NCBI RefSeq assembly: GCF_947487515.1
Contig: NZ_CANKWO010000001.1
Location: 186,001-250,000 of the forward strand
DNA length: 64,000 nt
Direction of reading: 5' to 3'
Source: an uncultured Litoreibacter sp.
GTDB taxonomy: Bacteria; Pseudomonadota; Alphaproteobacteria; Rhodobacterales; Rhodobacteraceae
In this document: piece after piece, positions 18,001 through 26,059 of the stretch
Position numbering within the stretch: position 1 is the first letter of the stretch
Layout of the letters: every line of letters begins with the position of its first letter
Translations under genes and position numbers: made by a program
The notes under the pieces: generated by a model
Databases searched by the model: none
What the model saw: only the letters and a program-made list of their open reading frames with translations
Told to the model about the DNA's origin: nothing

Positions 18001-18509
18001 CCGGCCAGATGGAAGGCCTGACGGAAACTGACGACCAATGGGCCCCGACGATCAACCTTGGTGTGCCGGTATTGATCCCTGAGGATTATGTCCCCGATTT
18101 AGACGTGCGTCTTGGCCTTTATCGCCGCCTGTCGGGTCTGACGACCAAGGTCGAGCTGGAAGGCTTTGCCGCCGAGCTGATCGACCGCTTTGGCAAGCTG
18201 CCGCGTGAGGTAAACACATTGATGTTGGTTGTACGCATCAAGGCCATGTGCAAACGCGCAGGGATCGCCAAGCTGAACGCAGGCGAGCGCGGCGCAACAA
18301 TAGAGTTCCACAACAACAAGTTCGCCAAGCCGGAAGGGTTGGTGGCCTACCTTCAGGATGACCGCAATCTAGCCAAGCTGAAAGACAACAAGGTCGTCGT
18401 ACGCAGAGACTGGAAGAAAGAGGCCGACAAGATCAAAGGGGCTTTTGCCATTGCCCGTGATCTGGCGGAACATGCAGGCACCTTCAAGAGGGCACAAAAG
18501 GCCAAGTAA
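15066..18509 (+). CDS. mfd: Transcription-repair coupling factor Mfd
   Basis: DNA translocase that removes RNA polymerase stalled at lesions and recruits UvrA. The 1147-residue protein has the full layout: UvrB-like N-terminal domains, the RNA-polymerase-interaction domain near residues 470-540 (DHGIGRYIGLETV), a helicase core with Walker A GDVGFGKTEVA near 617, DEEQHFG box, SATPIPRT and the motif VI region QIRGRVGRSKTRAYAYL, and the C-terminal TRCF domain (DLDVRLGLYRRLSGL). It is a single gene facing a convergent exporter gene 12 bp away. Confidence 0.97.
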   Translation: MNMITVSGAPEGFDARLLLKELERGPVIHVARDDKRMQAMRTALRFFAPNVPVLDFPAWDCLPYDRVSPNADVAAARMATLAGLASGIPGPFILLTTLAAASQYVPARTVLEGASFVAEVDRQINEKSLRDYLVRMGFTQSPTVMEPGDYAIRGGIIDIFPPGETGPIRLDLFGDVLDGIRRFDPASQRTTEKLNRVELAPVSEVILDEAAITRFRQNYRIEFGAAGTDDPLYEAVSAGRKHQGIEHWLPFFHQSLETVFDYLPDAIVVLDDKSEPARISRWEGIADQYDNRAEALKSKARVDSVYKPVPPHLLYLDNDAFQSTLKGKRVLQLASLPQATGAGVTDAGGRIGRNFAPERQAEDRNIFNALADHVNELRDGRSVIVASFSEGARERLSGLLEDQDIRDAKQVTSFKDVGEQGVYLTVWALEEGFTAAGLAVISEQDVLGDRLIRRAKKAKRAENFLTETQGLSLGELIVHVDHGIGRYIGLETVTAAGAPHECILLEYSGGDRLYLPVENVELLSRYGHEEGLLDKLGGGAWQAKKARLKQRIRDMADRLIRIAAERELRRAPILEAPQDMWEAFCARFPYEETEDQLTSIEAVMDDLAKGRPMDRLVCGDVGFGKTEVAMRAAFIAAASGMQVAVVAPTTLLSRQHTQSFQERFRGFPINVRQLSRFVSAKDASETRKGLADGTIDIVVGTHAVLSKQVHIKNLGLLIIDEEQHFGVQHKERLKQLRSDIHVLTLSATPIPRTLQLSLSGVRELSIIGTPPVDRLAIRTYVSEFDTVTIREALLREHYRGGQSFYVVPRVSDLPDVEAWLKEHVPEVSYLVANGQMAPGELDSRMNAFYDGKYDVLLATTIVESGIDIPTANTMIIHRADMFGLSQLYQIRGRVGRSKTRAYAYLTTKPRQKLTSTAEKRLRVLGSIDSLGAGFNIASQDLDIRGAGNVLGEEQSGNMREVGFELYQSMLEEAVAKIRSGQMEGLTETDDQWAPTINLGVPVLIPEDYVPDLDVRLGLYRRLSGLTTKVELEGFAAELIDRFGKLPREVNTLMLVVRIKAMCKRAGIAKLNAGERGATIEFHNNKFAKPEGLVAYLQDDRNLAKLKDNKVVVRRDWKKEADKIKGAFAIARDLAEHAGTFKRAQKAK

Positions 18510-18521
18510 ACTCGGGCGCTT

Positions 18522-19709
18522 TTACCGCAGGCCGCGCCGGACCAACACAAACGCCGATATGGACAGAACCGTCGAAGCCAAGGCAAGGGGCAAGGCTGTC
18601 CCGTCAAACGCCAAGCCAATAGGGGCGGCAATAGCGACGCCGAAAACCGTAGACAGCGCACCAATCACCGAAGCGGCCATACCGGCCACATGGCCAACCG
18701 GCTCCATTGCCAGTGCATTCAGGTTGCCAACAGCCAGCCCGACCATGAAGAACATTGACGTGGTCCAGACCAGATACAGGGAAAACGGCAGCGTCCCCGT
18801 GGCATAGGAAAGCAGAACCAACCCCGAAATCGCAATTTGCATTCCCAACCCTGCCAAAATCAGCTTTTGCATTCCCAACCGGACAACCAAACGCGCGTTC
18901 AAAATAGAGGCCGTTCCCGACACCAAGGCGACCAAGGCAAACCAAAAGGGAAACTCTTCTCCGCGCGCAAAGGTGGTTTCAAATATCTGCTGCGTCGAAC
19001 TTAGGGCGCCGAACAGCATCCCGTAGACGAGAATTTGCACAACCGTCGACAGGATGAAAACCCGATGCGAGAAACACTCCCGAGCGGCCACCAGCAAAGA
19101 CGCGGGCTTGAAGGGCACCCGTGCCTCCGGCGCCAAGGTTTCGGGCTGACGGATGTATAGCCAACTCACGACAATCACCGCGAGGATCACAAAGCAGTAG
19201 AACACCGCGTGCCACCCGAAACCGTCAATGATGAACTTGCCTAACAGCGGCGCGATCGCAGGCACCAGCGTGAACACCATCATGACATAGGACATGATCG
19301 AGGCCATCGGTCGCCCCTCATATTGGTCGCGCACCATCGCGACCGCCACAATGCGTGGCCCCGCCACACCAATCCCCTGCAAAAGGCGGCTGAACAGCAT
19401 GCCATCCAACGTCTGCGCCTGTGCCGCCATGATCGCCCCAACCGCATAAAGCAACGCCCCGCAAAATATCACCGGCTTGCGCCCAAACCGATCCGACAGC
19501 GGCCCCATCACCAGTGTCCCCAAGCCCATTCCGAACACAAAGCTGGTCAGCACCAGCTGGGCGCGATTTGGGGCGTCCGGAGTAAGGGTCTGGGCGATCT
19601 CGGGCAGGGCGGGCAGCATGGAATCGATGCTGAATGCAACCATTGCCATGTGGCATGCGATCAGTCCGACGAATTCAGGTTGCGAAAGCTTGCGGATCGG
19701 AGCGTTCAA
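18522..19709 (-). CDS. MFS exporter, Bcr/CflA family
   Basis: Proton-driven drug or metabolite exporter of the inner membrane, 395 residues with 12 predicted transmembrane helices. The loop 2-3 signature GPLSDRFGRKPVIF and the region SRLLQGIGVAGPRIVAVAMVRD are typical of Bcr/CflA proteins (DHA1 exporters). A TTG start at 19709 is proposed: it overlaps the upstream stop as TTGA and has AAGG 8 nt before it, whereas the first ATG in frame lies 66 bp inside the previous gene. It is last in a run of four overlapping minus-strand genes. Confidence 0.85.
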   Translation of the reverse strand: MNAPIRKLSQPEFVGLIACHMAMVAFSIDSMLPALPEIAQTLTPDAPNRAQLVLTSFVFGMGLGTLVMGPLSDRFGRKPVIFCGALLYAVGAIMAAQAQTLDGMLFSRLLQGIGVAGPRIVAVAMVRDQYEGRPMASIMSYVMMVFTLVPAIAPLLGKFIIDGFGWHAVFYCFVILAVIVVSWLYIRQPETLAPEARVPFKPASLLVAARECFSHRVFILSTVVQILVYGMLFGALSSTQQIFETTFARGEEFPFWFALVALVSGTASILNARLVVRLGMQKLILAGLGMQIAISGLVLLSYATGTLPFSLYLVWTTSMFFMVGLAVGNLNALAMEPVGHVAGMAASVIGALSTVFGVAIAAPIGLAFDGTALPLALASTVLSISAFVLVRRGLR

Positions 19710-20182
19710 AATTTTGCCTTTGCAAACAGGTAGAGGGCAAGAGCCCAAATGGCCAACTCTAGGGAAAAGGTCCAATGAAACAGGAAGGACAAAATGAAAT
19801 GATCATGTGTCGGCTCCACCGTGACCAGCTGAAACAACTCGCTGTTGATCGGCCATTGCCAAGCGATTGAGCCAGCGATTGTGTCCAGCACAATATGCAT
19901 GAAGATCGCCACAAAGAACGTGCGGGCAGGGGGCAGATACCTAGGCCTCCAACGCCGCAACACCATTAAAGTCGCCACCGCAACAGGCAGCCAGAAGGCG
20001 GGCATATGCACCCAGTAAAGGTGATGGTGGAACGCACGATTGTCGACAAAGTAAAACCAGATCAGGTCAAAGTCGGGCAGCACCGCCCCCAGAATGGCAG
20101 CAGGCATCAACCAAGGGTGAACCCCGTACCGTTGGGCGCCGCGCCCCAAAATATATCCAGATGGAAGATGTGCCGTGATCAC
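19706..20182 (-). CDS. YdjM/DUF457-type membrane-bound metal-dependent hydrolase-like protein
   Basis: Protein of 158 residues with four or five membrane segments. Family features are the N-terminal MITAHLPSGY, the acidic motif LPDFDL, a His cluster (FHHHLYWVH) and a mid-membrane HIVLDTIAGSIAW with His and Asp. These fit the YbcI/YdjM family (putative inner-membrane hydrolases), whose activity has not been shown. The start codon is GTG, overlapping the upstream DsbA-like gene as GTGA, and its own stop overlaps the exporter as TTGA. Co-translation of the three genes is therefore likely. Confidence 0.72.
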   Translation of the reverse strand: MITAHLPSGYILGRGAQRYGVHPWLMPAAILGAVLPDFDLIWFYFVDNRAFHHHLYWVHMPAFWLPVAVATLMVLRRWRPRYLPPARTFFVAIFMHIVLDTIAGSIAWQWPINSELFQLVTVEPTHDHFILSFLFHWTFSLELAIWALALYLFAKAKF

Positions 20183-20823
20183 CCCTGCACCTCAAGTTGC
20201 TCATTGAGCTCCTTGATCACATCCATCCACAACTCCGGCGGTTGGGCCCCTGACAAAACATGTTGATTGGCGATAATATTGGCAGGCACGCCTGACACGC
20301 CGCGCTCGCGGGCATGTGCGTCACGGGCACGAATATCCTCGACATCCTGATCCATCGCCAGCAATCGTGCGACCATATCGCGATCCATCTCGGCCGCCTC
20401 GGCAATGTTGATCAGGGTTTCACTGTCGCCAATATCCTGCCCGTCTTTGAAGTAGGCCTTGAACAGTTTGGACACCACCGCGGTTTGGCGTCCTTCCAAC
20501 CCTGCCCAATGGATTAGGCGGTGGGCATTAATGGTGTTCGGCGTGCGCTGTATCGCACCAAAATCCACCTCTAGCCCCGCTGCAACCGCCGCTTCCGCGA
20601 TCTGGCCGTAGACCCGCAACGCCCCATCCTTGCCGCCGAATTTGTGCTCCAGATACTCTCGACGGTCCATCCCGCCGTCAGGCATGGTCGGGTTCAGTTG
20701 AAACGGATGCCACTCAATGGTGAACGGGTGGTCGGGATTGGCCTCCAACGCGCGGTCCAGATGGGCTTTTCCGATATAGCACCAAGGGCAAATAACGTCG
20801 GAGATAATATCAAGTTTGATCAT
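20179..20823 (-). CDS. DsbA-family oxidoreductase (FrnE-like)
   Basis: Thioredoxin-fold protein of 214 residues with no signal peptide, so cytoplasmic. The active site is CPWC near residues 12-15 in DVICPWCYIGK, with an alpha-helical insertion and a late GVSGVPANIIAN containing the cis-Pro. This resembles FrnE/2-hydroxychromene-2-carboxylate isomerase relatives. The ATG at 20823 is preferred over a TTG 12 bp upstream because GAGG lies 7-8 nt before it. The 5' end overlaps the acyl-CoA ligase gene by 14 nt. Confidence 0.85.
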   Translation of the reverse strand: MIKLDIISDVICPWCYIGKAHLDRALEANPDHPFTIEWHPFQLNPTMPDGGMDRREYLEHKFGGKDGALRVYGQIAEAAVAAGLEVDFGAIQRTPNTINAHRLIHWAGLEGRQTAVVSKLFKAYFKDGQDIGDSETLINIAEAAEMDRDMVARLLAMDQDVEDIRARDAHARERGVSGVPANIIANQHVLSGAQPPELWMDVIKELNEQLEVQG

Positions 20824-22300
20824 GCGAGGCCTCAAATCTGTCGCGAAGCAATCTGCGGTTCAGCTTGCCGTTCCCCCCTTTTGGCAATGTGTCGAGGTGG
20901 ATGTAAAGGCGTGGTTGCTTGTACCGCGCGAGCAAGGCCTGTGCGCAGGCGCGCAATGCCTCTTCATCCAAGGGGGCGGAAGAGGTGTAGAACAGGGCGA
21001 TAACACGCGTATCCGCCTTAATTTCAACGCTAGCAGCAGCGCATCCAGTCAGATGGGCGACGCCGGAAAACGCCGCCTCCACCTCCAGCGGAGACACACG
21101 GTAACCACCGGCATTCATCATATCATCACGGCGCCCCAGATAGGTGATGTCGCCGTCTTTGCTCATGCTTACAGTATCAGAAGTAATGAACCATTCGCCT
21201 TGCTCCGGCTCCTCTCCAAGATACCCCAGCATAAGACCAGGATCACTACGGTGAATGGCCAGCAAACCAGCGGTGTCATGGGGCACTGGCTTCCCGTCTT
21301 GCAGCACCGCGATCCGTCGCCCGCGCTGAGGCCGCCCGCAAGAGGTGCTATGTGCAGGGGTCTTCGGGTTGCCGGATATGAAGGTTGAGCATTCCGACAT
21401 GCCCATCGCCTCGTGAAGATCGGTCCCGCTTGCCGCCCGCCAAGCCAGTCGCAGCGACGGCGGCAAACTTTCGCCCGCGCTAAGCCCGTGGCGCAAGCGC
21501 GGCATATCCGGCAAGTCATGCTTCAACATTTGCCTGTAAACGCCTGGAGCCGCGGCAAAAATGCTAACGGAGTTTTGCGAGATCAACCCTGCCAGCTCGG
21601 CAGATGTGACATCATTATCTGGGATCAATGCCGTGGCTCCGATGCTCCATGGATCCATCAGCCCCGTGCCCAAAGTATAGGTCCAGTTGAACGCCCCCGC
21701 ATGCATCATCCGGTCGTCTTGCCCCAAGCCGTACCAGCCCTCCCACATCATCCGTCGCGCCCAGATTGCACGATGCGCATGACACACGCCGCTTGGCCGC
21801 CCCGAGGTGCCAGAGGTGAACACGATATAGGCAAGGCGGTTCGGGTCTCCCATGACCGGCGGCACCGCATCCGCTTGGGGCAGCTCCGTTAGAACTGGCG
21901 CATCAAACTCCGGCAATGACACGCCCTCTTGATGCAAGATCACAGCGGGTCGGGTTTGACGGGCAATTTCAGTCGCTTCGGGCACGGTAAGTTGCGCCGA
22001 TGCAGGGATCGGAACCAGCCCGCCCCAGATACAGGCAAGATAGGCCACGGGAAAATCTGGGGTATTCCCAAGCCGCAGCAAGACGTGATCGCCCGCCTGC
22101 AACCCAGAGGCCAGCAATCCCCCCGCAACACGGCTCACGCGGGCATGAAGCTGCGCGAATGTGATCACCTCGCCAGAGCCCCCCAAGATTTCCAACGCGG
22201 GTTTGTCCCCCAGCTCCACTGCCTTCGACAGCACATATGCCGCCATGTTGAACGGTGCAGGACAATGCGCAGCGGCGCCATGATCGAATACGGATTGCAT
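20810..22300 (-). CDS. AMP-dependent acyl-CoA synthetase
   Basis: ANL-superfamily ligase of 496 residues that activates a carboxylic acid as acyl-AMP and then acyl-CoA. The P-loop-like motif YIVFTSGTSGRPSGV lies near residue 160, the A5 region HEAMGMSECSTF near 300, the hinge GRRDDMMNAGGYRVSP near 390 and the catalytic Lys near the C-terminus in GGNGKLNRR. The overall pattern recalls benzoate- and related aryl-CoA ligases, but the substrate is not decided. The start at 22300 (MQSVFDHG) fits better than a site 27 bp upstream. It is divergent from an XRE-cupin regulator that may control it. Confidence 0.85.
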   Translation of the reverse strand: MQSVFDHGAAAHCPAPFNMAAYVLSKAVELGDKPALEILGGSGEVITFAQLHARVSRVAGGLLASGLQAGDHVLLRLGNTPDFPVAYLACIWGGLVPIPASAQLTVPEATEIARQTRPAVILHQEGVSLPEFDAPVLTELPQADAVPPVMGDPNRLAYIVFTSGTSGRPSGVCHAHRAIWARRMMWEGWYGLGQDDRMMHAGAFNWTYTLGTGLMDPWSIGATALIPDNDVTSAELAGLISQNSVSIFAAAPGVYRQMLKHDLPDMPRLRHGLSAGESLPPSLRLAWRAASGTDLHEAMGMSECSTFISGNPKTPAHSTSCGRPQRGRRIAVLQDGKPVPHDTAGLLAIHRSDPGLMLGYLGEEPEQGEWFITSDTVSMSKDGDITYLGRRDDMMNAGGYRVSPLEVEAAFSGVAHLTGCAAASVEIKADTRVIALFYTSSAPLDEEALRACAQALLARYKQPRLYIHLDTLPKGGNGKLNRRLLRDRFEASHDQT

Positions 22301-22356
22301 AGCCCAAACGGCTAGCCCCCATTGCAAGGGGCCGCAAGAGGGCGTTAAGAACCCAT

Positions 22357-22980
22357 ATGAGCAACAAAGACGAACCCAGCCTTATCCGGCTTGCCCGTGC
22401 CAATGGCGAAAACAGCCCAGTGGAACCCTTGAACCTTGGCGCGCGCGTTCGCGAATTGCGCAAGGCCCGAGACTGGACGTTAGAGCAGGCCGCAAATCAG
22501 GCAGGGCTAGCGCGATCGACCTTATCGAAGATCGAAAACGAGCAAATGTCGCCCACCTTCGAGCTGATGAAGAAACTCGCGGACGGGCTTGGGATCGGCA
22601 TGCCGCAATTGTTCACCCCGCCGAAGAAAGCCCAAGTGAACGGGCGTATGGATGTGACCCGCTCGGACGACGGATCGGCCCATGTGACCCCCACCTACGA
22701 GCATGAAATGTTGAATACGGGGCTGACCAAAAAGGCCATGTTGCCTTACCGCGCCCGCATCCGTGCCCGCAGCTTTGACGAATTCGATGGCTGGGTCAGG
22801 CATGACGGCGAGGAGTTTCTATATGTGCTGACCGGCAGCGTGCAGCTGTTCACCGAGTTCTATGAACCCGTCGAGATGAAACGTGGCGACAGCGCCTATT
22901 ACGACGCCTCCATGGGGCACAACGTCGTGTCGACCAGCGCTGAGGACGCGTTGATCCTTTGGGTTACCTCAATGACGTGA
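22357..22980 (+). CDS. XRE-family transcriptional regulator with cupin sensor domain
   Basis: Cytoplasmic DNA-binding regulator of 207 residues. An HTH_3 domain covers about residues 28-84 (VRELRKARDWTLEQAANQAGL, then STLSKIENEQMSPTF). A cupin_2 barrel covers about 130-205 with metal-type residues in RHDGEEFLYVLTGSV and YDASMGHNV. Such proteins usually sense a small ligand and repress a neighbouring catabolic operon. The 56-bp gap to the divergent acyl-CoA ligase makes that gene cluster the likely target. Confidence 0.88.
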   Translation: MSNKDEPSLIRLARANGENSPVEPLNLGARVRELRKARDWTLEQAANQAGLARSTLSKIENEQMSPTFELMKKLADGLGIGMPQLFTPPKKAQVNGRMDVTRSDDGSAHVTPTYEHEMLNTGLTKKAMLPYRARIRARSFDEFDGWVRHDGEEFLYVLTGSVQLFTEFYEPVEMKRGDSAYYDASMGHNVVSTSAEDALILWVTSMT

Positions 22981-22995
22981 AAAGCGCCGCGATGA

Positions 22996-24030
22996 TCATT
23001 CGAACATCGCCCTCAGATCGACAGACGACCGCTGCCCCAGATCATCAAAATGCGCCTCCAGAAACCCGTCCGCCGCCGCGCGACCTGCGGATTTCAGCTC
23101 GGCCAGAACAAAGGGCGTGGGGATGCTTTTGGTGGCGACCGACAGTTGCGTCATCAACGCGTCATCCGCAATCATATGCACCAGCACATCCTTCATCGAG
23201 CCGCGTGTTAGCTTGCCGCTGGCGATCAGATCATGCACGAATTGAATGGCCCGCAGCTCTCGGAACAAGGAACCATTAAAGCTGATCTCGTTGATCCGGT
23301 TGTGAATTTCCGTCGCCTTGCGAGGAATATCCTCGCGGTGCAGCGGGTTGATATTCACGATGATCATATCCGACGGAAACTGGGGTTCGAACAGGGGGAA
23401 CAGGGCAGGGTTGCCCATATAGCCGCCGTCCCAATAGGCCTCTGTCCGGTCGGTTTTGGGATCAAAAATTTCGACCGCCTTGAACAATGTAGGCAAGCAG
23501 CCTGACGCGAGGATTGCGTCGGTGTTGGTGTCATGGTGATCAAAGATGCGGATCTTTCCCGATCTGACATTTGTCGCGCAGATGAACAGATCGGGGCCTT
23601 CCTTGGCGCAGACCTCGTCAAAGTTCAGTTGCTCCACAATCGGGCGCAAGGGATGGCTGTATAGCGGGCCAAGGTTATAGGGGCTGGCCATCCGGCTGTA
23701 GACATCCATCGCCTGATAAAAAGGCGAGGCTTCGACCGCGTGGCTGACCACGCCTGGTGTCACGCCCTTCATCCAGCTTTGCAGATGCGTTTGATCGCTT
23801 GCGCCAATCTCGGACCAAAGCCAATCCAGTTTGGCCTTGGCGCCACTGGCCCCGCCCTCCAGCAGCCCAGATTTCAGCGCCGCGCCGTTCAACGCCCCCG
23901 CAGAGGTGCCACTGATCGCCGCGACCTCCAGCCGGTCGTCCTCTAGAATGCGGTCCAGCACCCCCCAAGTGAAGGCACCATGAGCGCCCCCACCTTGAAG
24001 GGCCAGATTGATCTGTTTCTTTTGGCTCAC
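22996..24030 (-). CDS. Patatin-like phospholipase / acyl hydrolase
   Basis: Cytoplasmic lipid acyl hydrolase of 344 residues. It has the oxyanion motif GGGAHGAF near residue 14, the nucleophile elbow GTSAG near 42 with the catalytic Ser, and the Asp of the dyad in DGGYMGNPAL near 208. No signal peptide is present. Its GTG start overlaps the bdhA stop (GTGA), so the two proteins are made together. Because BdhA consumes 3-hydroxybutyrate, a role in releasing hydroxybutyrate from polyhydroxybutyrate or its oligomers is a reasonable idea, but unproven. Confidence 0.88.
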   Translation of the reverse strand: MSQKKQINLALQGGGAHGAFTWGVLDRILEDDRLEVAAISGTSAGALNGAALKSGLLEGGASGAKAKLDWLWSEIGASDQTHLQSWMKGVTPGVVSHAVEASPFYQAMDVYSRMASPYNLGPLYSHPLRPIVEQLNFDEVCAKEGPDLFICATNVRSGKIRIFDHHDTNTDAILASGCLPTLFKAVEIFDPKTDRTEAYWDGGYMGNPALFPLFEPQFPSDMIIVNINPLHREDIPRKATEIHNRINEISFNGSLFRELRAIQFVHDLIASGKLTRGSMKDVLVHMIADDALMTQLSVATKSIPTPFVLAELKSAGRAAADGFLEAHFDDLGQRSSVDLRAMFE

Positions 24031-24812
24031 AACGCCGTCCAGCCACCATCAACGCTCAGAGTTGTGCCGGTGATCTGTGTGGCGGCATCCGAGCACAAGA
24101 AGGTTGCCACGCCGCCCAGTTGTTCGGTGGTGGCAAACTCTTTGGAAGGCTGGCGTTTTAGCATGACATCTTGGATCACCGTTTCGCGGTCCATGCCGTA
24201 TTTTTCCATCGTATCGGGGATTTGCGACTCCACAAGCGGTGTCATCACATAGCCCGGGCAGATTGCGTTGGCGGTGATCGGCTCACGGGCGGTTTCCAAC
24301 GCCACAACCTTGGTCATCCCAACGACGCCATGTTTGGCGGCCACATAGGCGGATTTATAGGGCGATGCGGTCAATCCATGGGCCGAGGAGATATTGATCA
24401 CACGTCCCCAACCCGCAGCGCGCATCATGGGCAGGGCAGTTGCCGTCGTGTGAAAGACCGAATTGAGCATGATCGCCATGATCGCGTCCCATTTTCCAAC
24501 TGGAAATTCGTCAATCGGGGCCACATGTTGGATGCCAGCGTTGTTAATAAGGATGTCACATTGGCCCGCTTGGCTGACCAAGGCGCGCGCTTGCTCCCCG
24601 TTGGACAGGTCGGCCTGAATATAGCGCGCTTCGTTGCCGGTTTCTTTGGTGATTTCTGCCGCCAAGGCGTGATCTTCATCTCTATCGGTATAGGAGTTCA
24701 GGACCACATTGGCCCCTGATCTGGCCAATTCACGTGCGATGCCCAACCCGATGCCCGAATTGGAACCTGTGATAACTGCTGTTTTTCCCAAAAGGGGGGC
24801 CGCGCTGGTCAT
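24027..24812 (-). CDS. bdhA: 3-hydroxybutyrate dehydrogenase
   Basis: Short-chain dehydrogenase of 261 residues that interconverts D-3-hydroxybutyrate and acetoacetate with NAD, the entry step for polyhydroxybutyrate breakdown products. Visible are the cofactor motif TGSNSGIGLGIA, NNAG, the catalytic Ser (ISSAHG) and YVAAK with the Tyr-Lys pair, and the BDH-type segment ICPGYVMTPLVESQI. It ends in SVDGGWTAL. The patatin-like gene overlaps its stop. The RTX-repeat gene is divergent with a 128-bp shared upstream region. Confidence 0.92.
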   Translation of the reverse strand: MTSAAPLLGKTAVITGSNSGIGLGIARELARSGANVVLNSYTDRDEDHALAAEITKETGNEARYIQADLSNGEQARALVSQAGQCDILINNAGIQHVAPIDEFPVGKWDAIMAIMLNSVFHTTATALPMMRAAGWGRVINISSAHGLTASPYKSAYVAAKHGVVGMTKVVALETAREPITANAICPGYVMTPLVESQIPDTMEKYGMDRETVIQDVMLKRQPSKEFATTEQLGGVATFLCSDAATQITGTTLSVDGGWTAL

Positions 24813-24940
24813 GAATGAAGTCCTTTTAGATGCATTTCATCAGCGAACGCTACAATGCTGCACCTGCGAAATGAAGGGCCAATTCCGGCAATCGCGGCGA
24901 GTTTACCAAATCTTCGCTGGTTTCCCTCATACAGGCGGCT

Positions 24941-25837
24941 ATGCAAAATTTCATCACACCAGACCTCACCAGCCCGTTTCTAACGACCACAGCCCCGACG
25001 CTGCGCTTTATGCAGGTCACGCAAGTGGCGGCACGGACCCTCACCGGAGGGGACGGCGACGACATTCTGACCGGAACCAGCGCAGATGAAATCATCAAAG
25101 GCAGCGATGGGAACGATAGGATCAAAGGGGAAGAGGGCAACAACGAGCTGTGGGGGCAAAATGGGGATGATACGATTCAGGGCGGCACCGGCGATGACCG
25201 TGTGAACGGCGGCCACGGGGATGATTCACTTGACGGCGGCGATGGTGACGACCTTGTGGCGGGGGGCACTGGGGCAGATACGCTGCGCGGCGGCTCTGGT
25301 AATGACCGGCTGTACGGTGGCTCCGGCAATGATGTCATCGAAGGAAATCGCGGGGATGATAAGCTCTACGGCCAAGCCGGTGACGACCGGCTCACAGATT
25401 CATCAGGGAACAATCGCTTAAGTGGTGGCGCAGGGAATGATATCCTTCGGGTCGGGCAGGGCGATGACCGGCTGGATGGGGGAACCGGCGATGACACTCT
25501 CTACGGGTTTGGCGGCCAAGACACGTTGAAAGGCGGGGCTGGGGCTGATCAATTCGTGTTCCTGACCGAAGAGCTAACCGGAGACAGCCATATGATCGTC
25601 AATGACTTCACGATCGGCGAAGACCTAATGATCATTCAGGTTGCGGATGAGGATGCAATTGCTGATCCGTTTGCGTTCTTCTTGTCCAATGCCACCCAAC
25701 AAGGCCCCAGCGTAGTATTTGAAATGCCCGAAGATCTCTTGGCGCCATCAACGACCTTAACCATCCGTCTGCGCGGAATAGACCTCGACGCATTGTCCGT
25801 GAATGATTTTCTGGGGGCGGATGCGGGCCTGTTCTAG
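24941..25837 (+). CDS. RTX-type calcium-binding repeat protein, probably type I secreted
   Basis: Acidic protein of 298 residues. From about residue 36 to 205 it consists of nonapeptide repeats of the GGxGxDxLx kind (GGDGDDILTG, GGTGDDRVNG, GGSGNDRLYG, GGAGNDILRV), about 18 units, which form Ca2+-binding parallel beta-rolls. A non-repeat C-terminal tail of about 90 residues ends in an aliphatic-rich segment and AGLF, as in type I secretion substrates. There is no signal peptide, consistent with that route. No secretion ABC transporter lies nearby. An ATG at 25010 is an alternative start. No catalytic domain is seen, so the role is unknown. Confidence 0.87.
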   Translation: MQNFITPDLTSPFLTTTAPTLRFMQVTQVAARTLTGGDGDDILTGTSADEIIKGSDGNDRIKGEEGNNELWGQNGDDTIQGGTGDDRVNGGHGDDSLDGGDGDDLVAGGTGADTLRGGSGNDRLYGGSGNDVIEGNRGDDKLYGQAGDDRLTDSSGNNRLSGGAGNDILRVGQGDDRLDGGTGDDTLYGFGGQDTLKGGAGADQFVFLTEELTGDSHMIVNDFTIGEDLMIIQVADEDAIADPFAFFLSNATQQGPSVVFEMPEDLLAPSTTLTIRLRGIDLDALSVNDFLGADAGLF

Positions 25838-25867
25838 GGAACACCGAGGATCGCATTGGGAAAACGT

Positions 25868-25898
25868 CAAAAAAAAACGCCAGCACGAAGCTGGCGTT
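25868..25898 (-). terminator. Strong intrinsic terminator on the minus strand with no upstream gene
   Basis: AACGCCAGC (25876-25884) pairs with GCTGGCGTT (25890-25898) around a 5-nt loop. Read on the minus strand the hairpin runs into TTTTTTTT, a classic intrinsic terminator. The plus strand lacks a T tract after it, so it serves the RTX gene poorly. No minus-strand gene lies upstream of it until beyond the plus-strand binding-protein gene. Confidence 0.75.
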
Positions 25899-26040
25899 AA
25901 GTTATTGAGGCAGGTTTCATACAGGCAAGAAACCTATCGAGCAGTGAGGTCTTTATAAGCCGAACTCAGCCACCCGCCAAGCTAAAAGTTTGAAAAGGCT
26001 GGAAACACTGCGTAGCATGGTTTTCAAACAGGGCAGGTCG
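25868..26040 (-). ncRNA. Candidate small RNA in the RTX-binding protein intergenic region
   Basis: The 222-bp gap between the RTX gene and the binding-protein gene holds a minus-strand terminator (25868-25898) preceded by a second hairpin: AGGTTTC at 25912-25918 pairs with GAAACCT at 25929-25935. A short structured minus-strand transcript of about 100-170 nt would explain both. No clear promoter was found, and the 5' end given is only the limit of the gap. Confidence 0.3.
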
Positions 26041-26059
26041 CTGAAGGATTGTTACCGAA

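Noticed and set aside
24841-24870. PhaR-type operator (TGC-rich) upstream of bdhA
   Set aside because: TGCTGCACCTGC is suggestive but too short and degenerate to claim without comparison to relatives.
25040-25560. CRISPR-like short repeats
   Set aside because: The periodicity of 27 bp comes from RTX nonapeptide codons; units are degenerate and there are no spacers.
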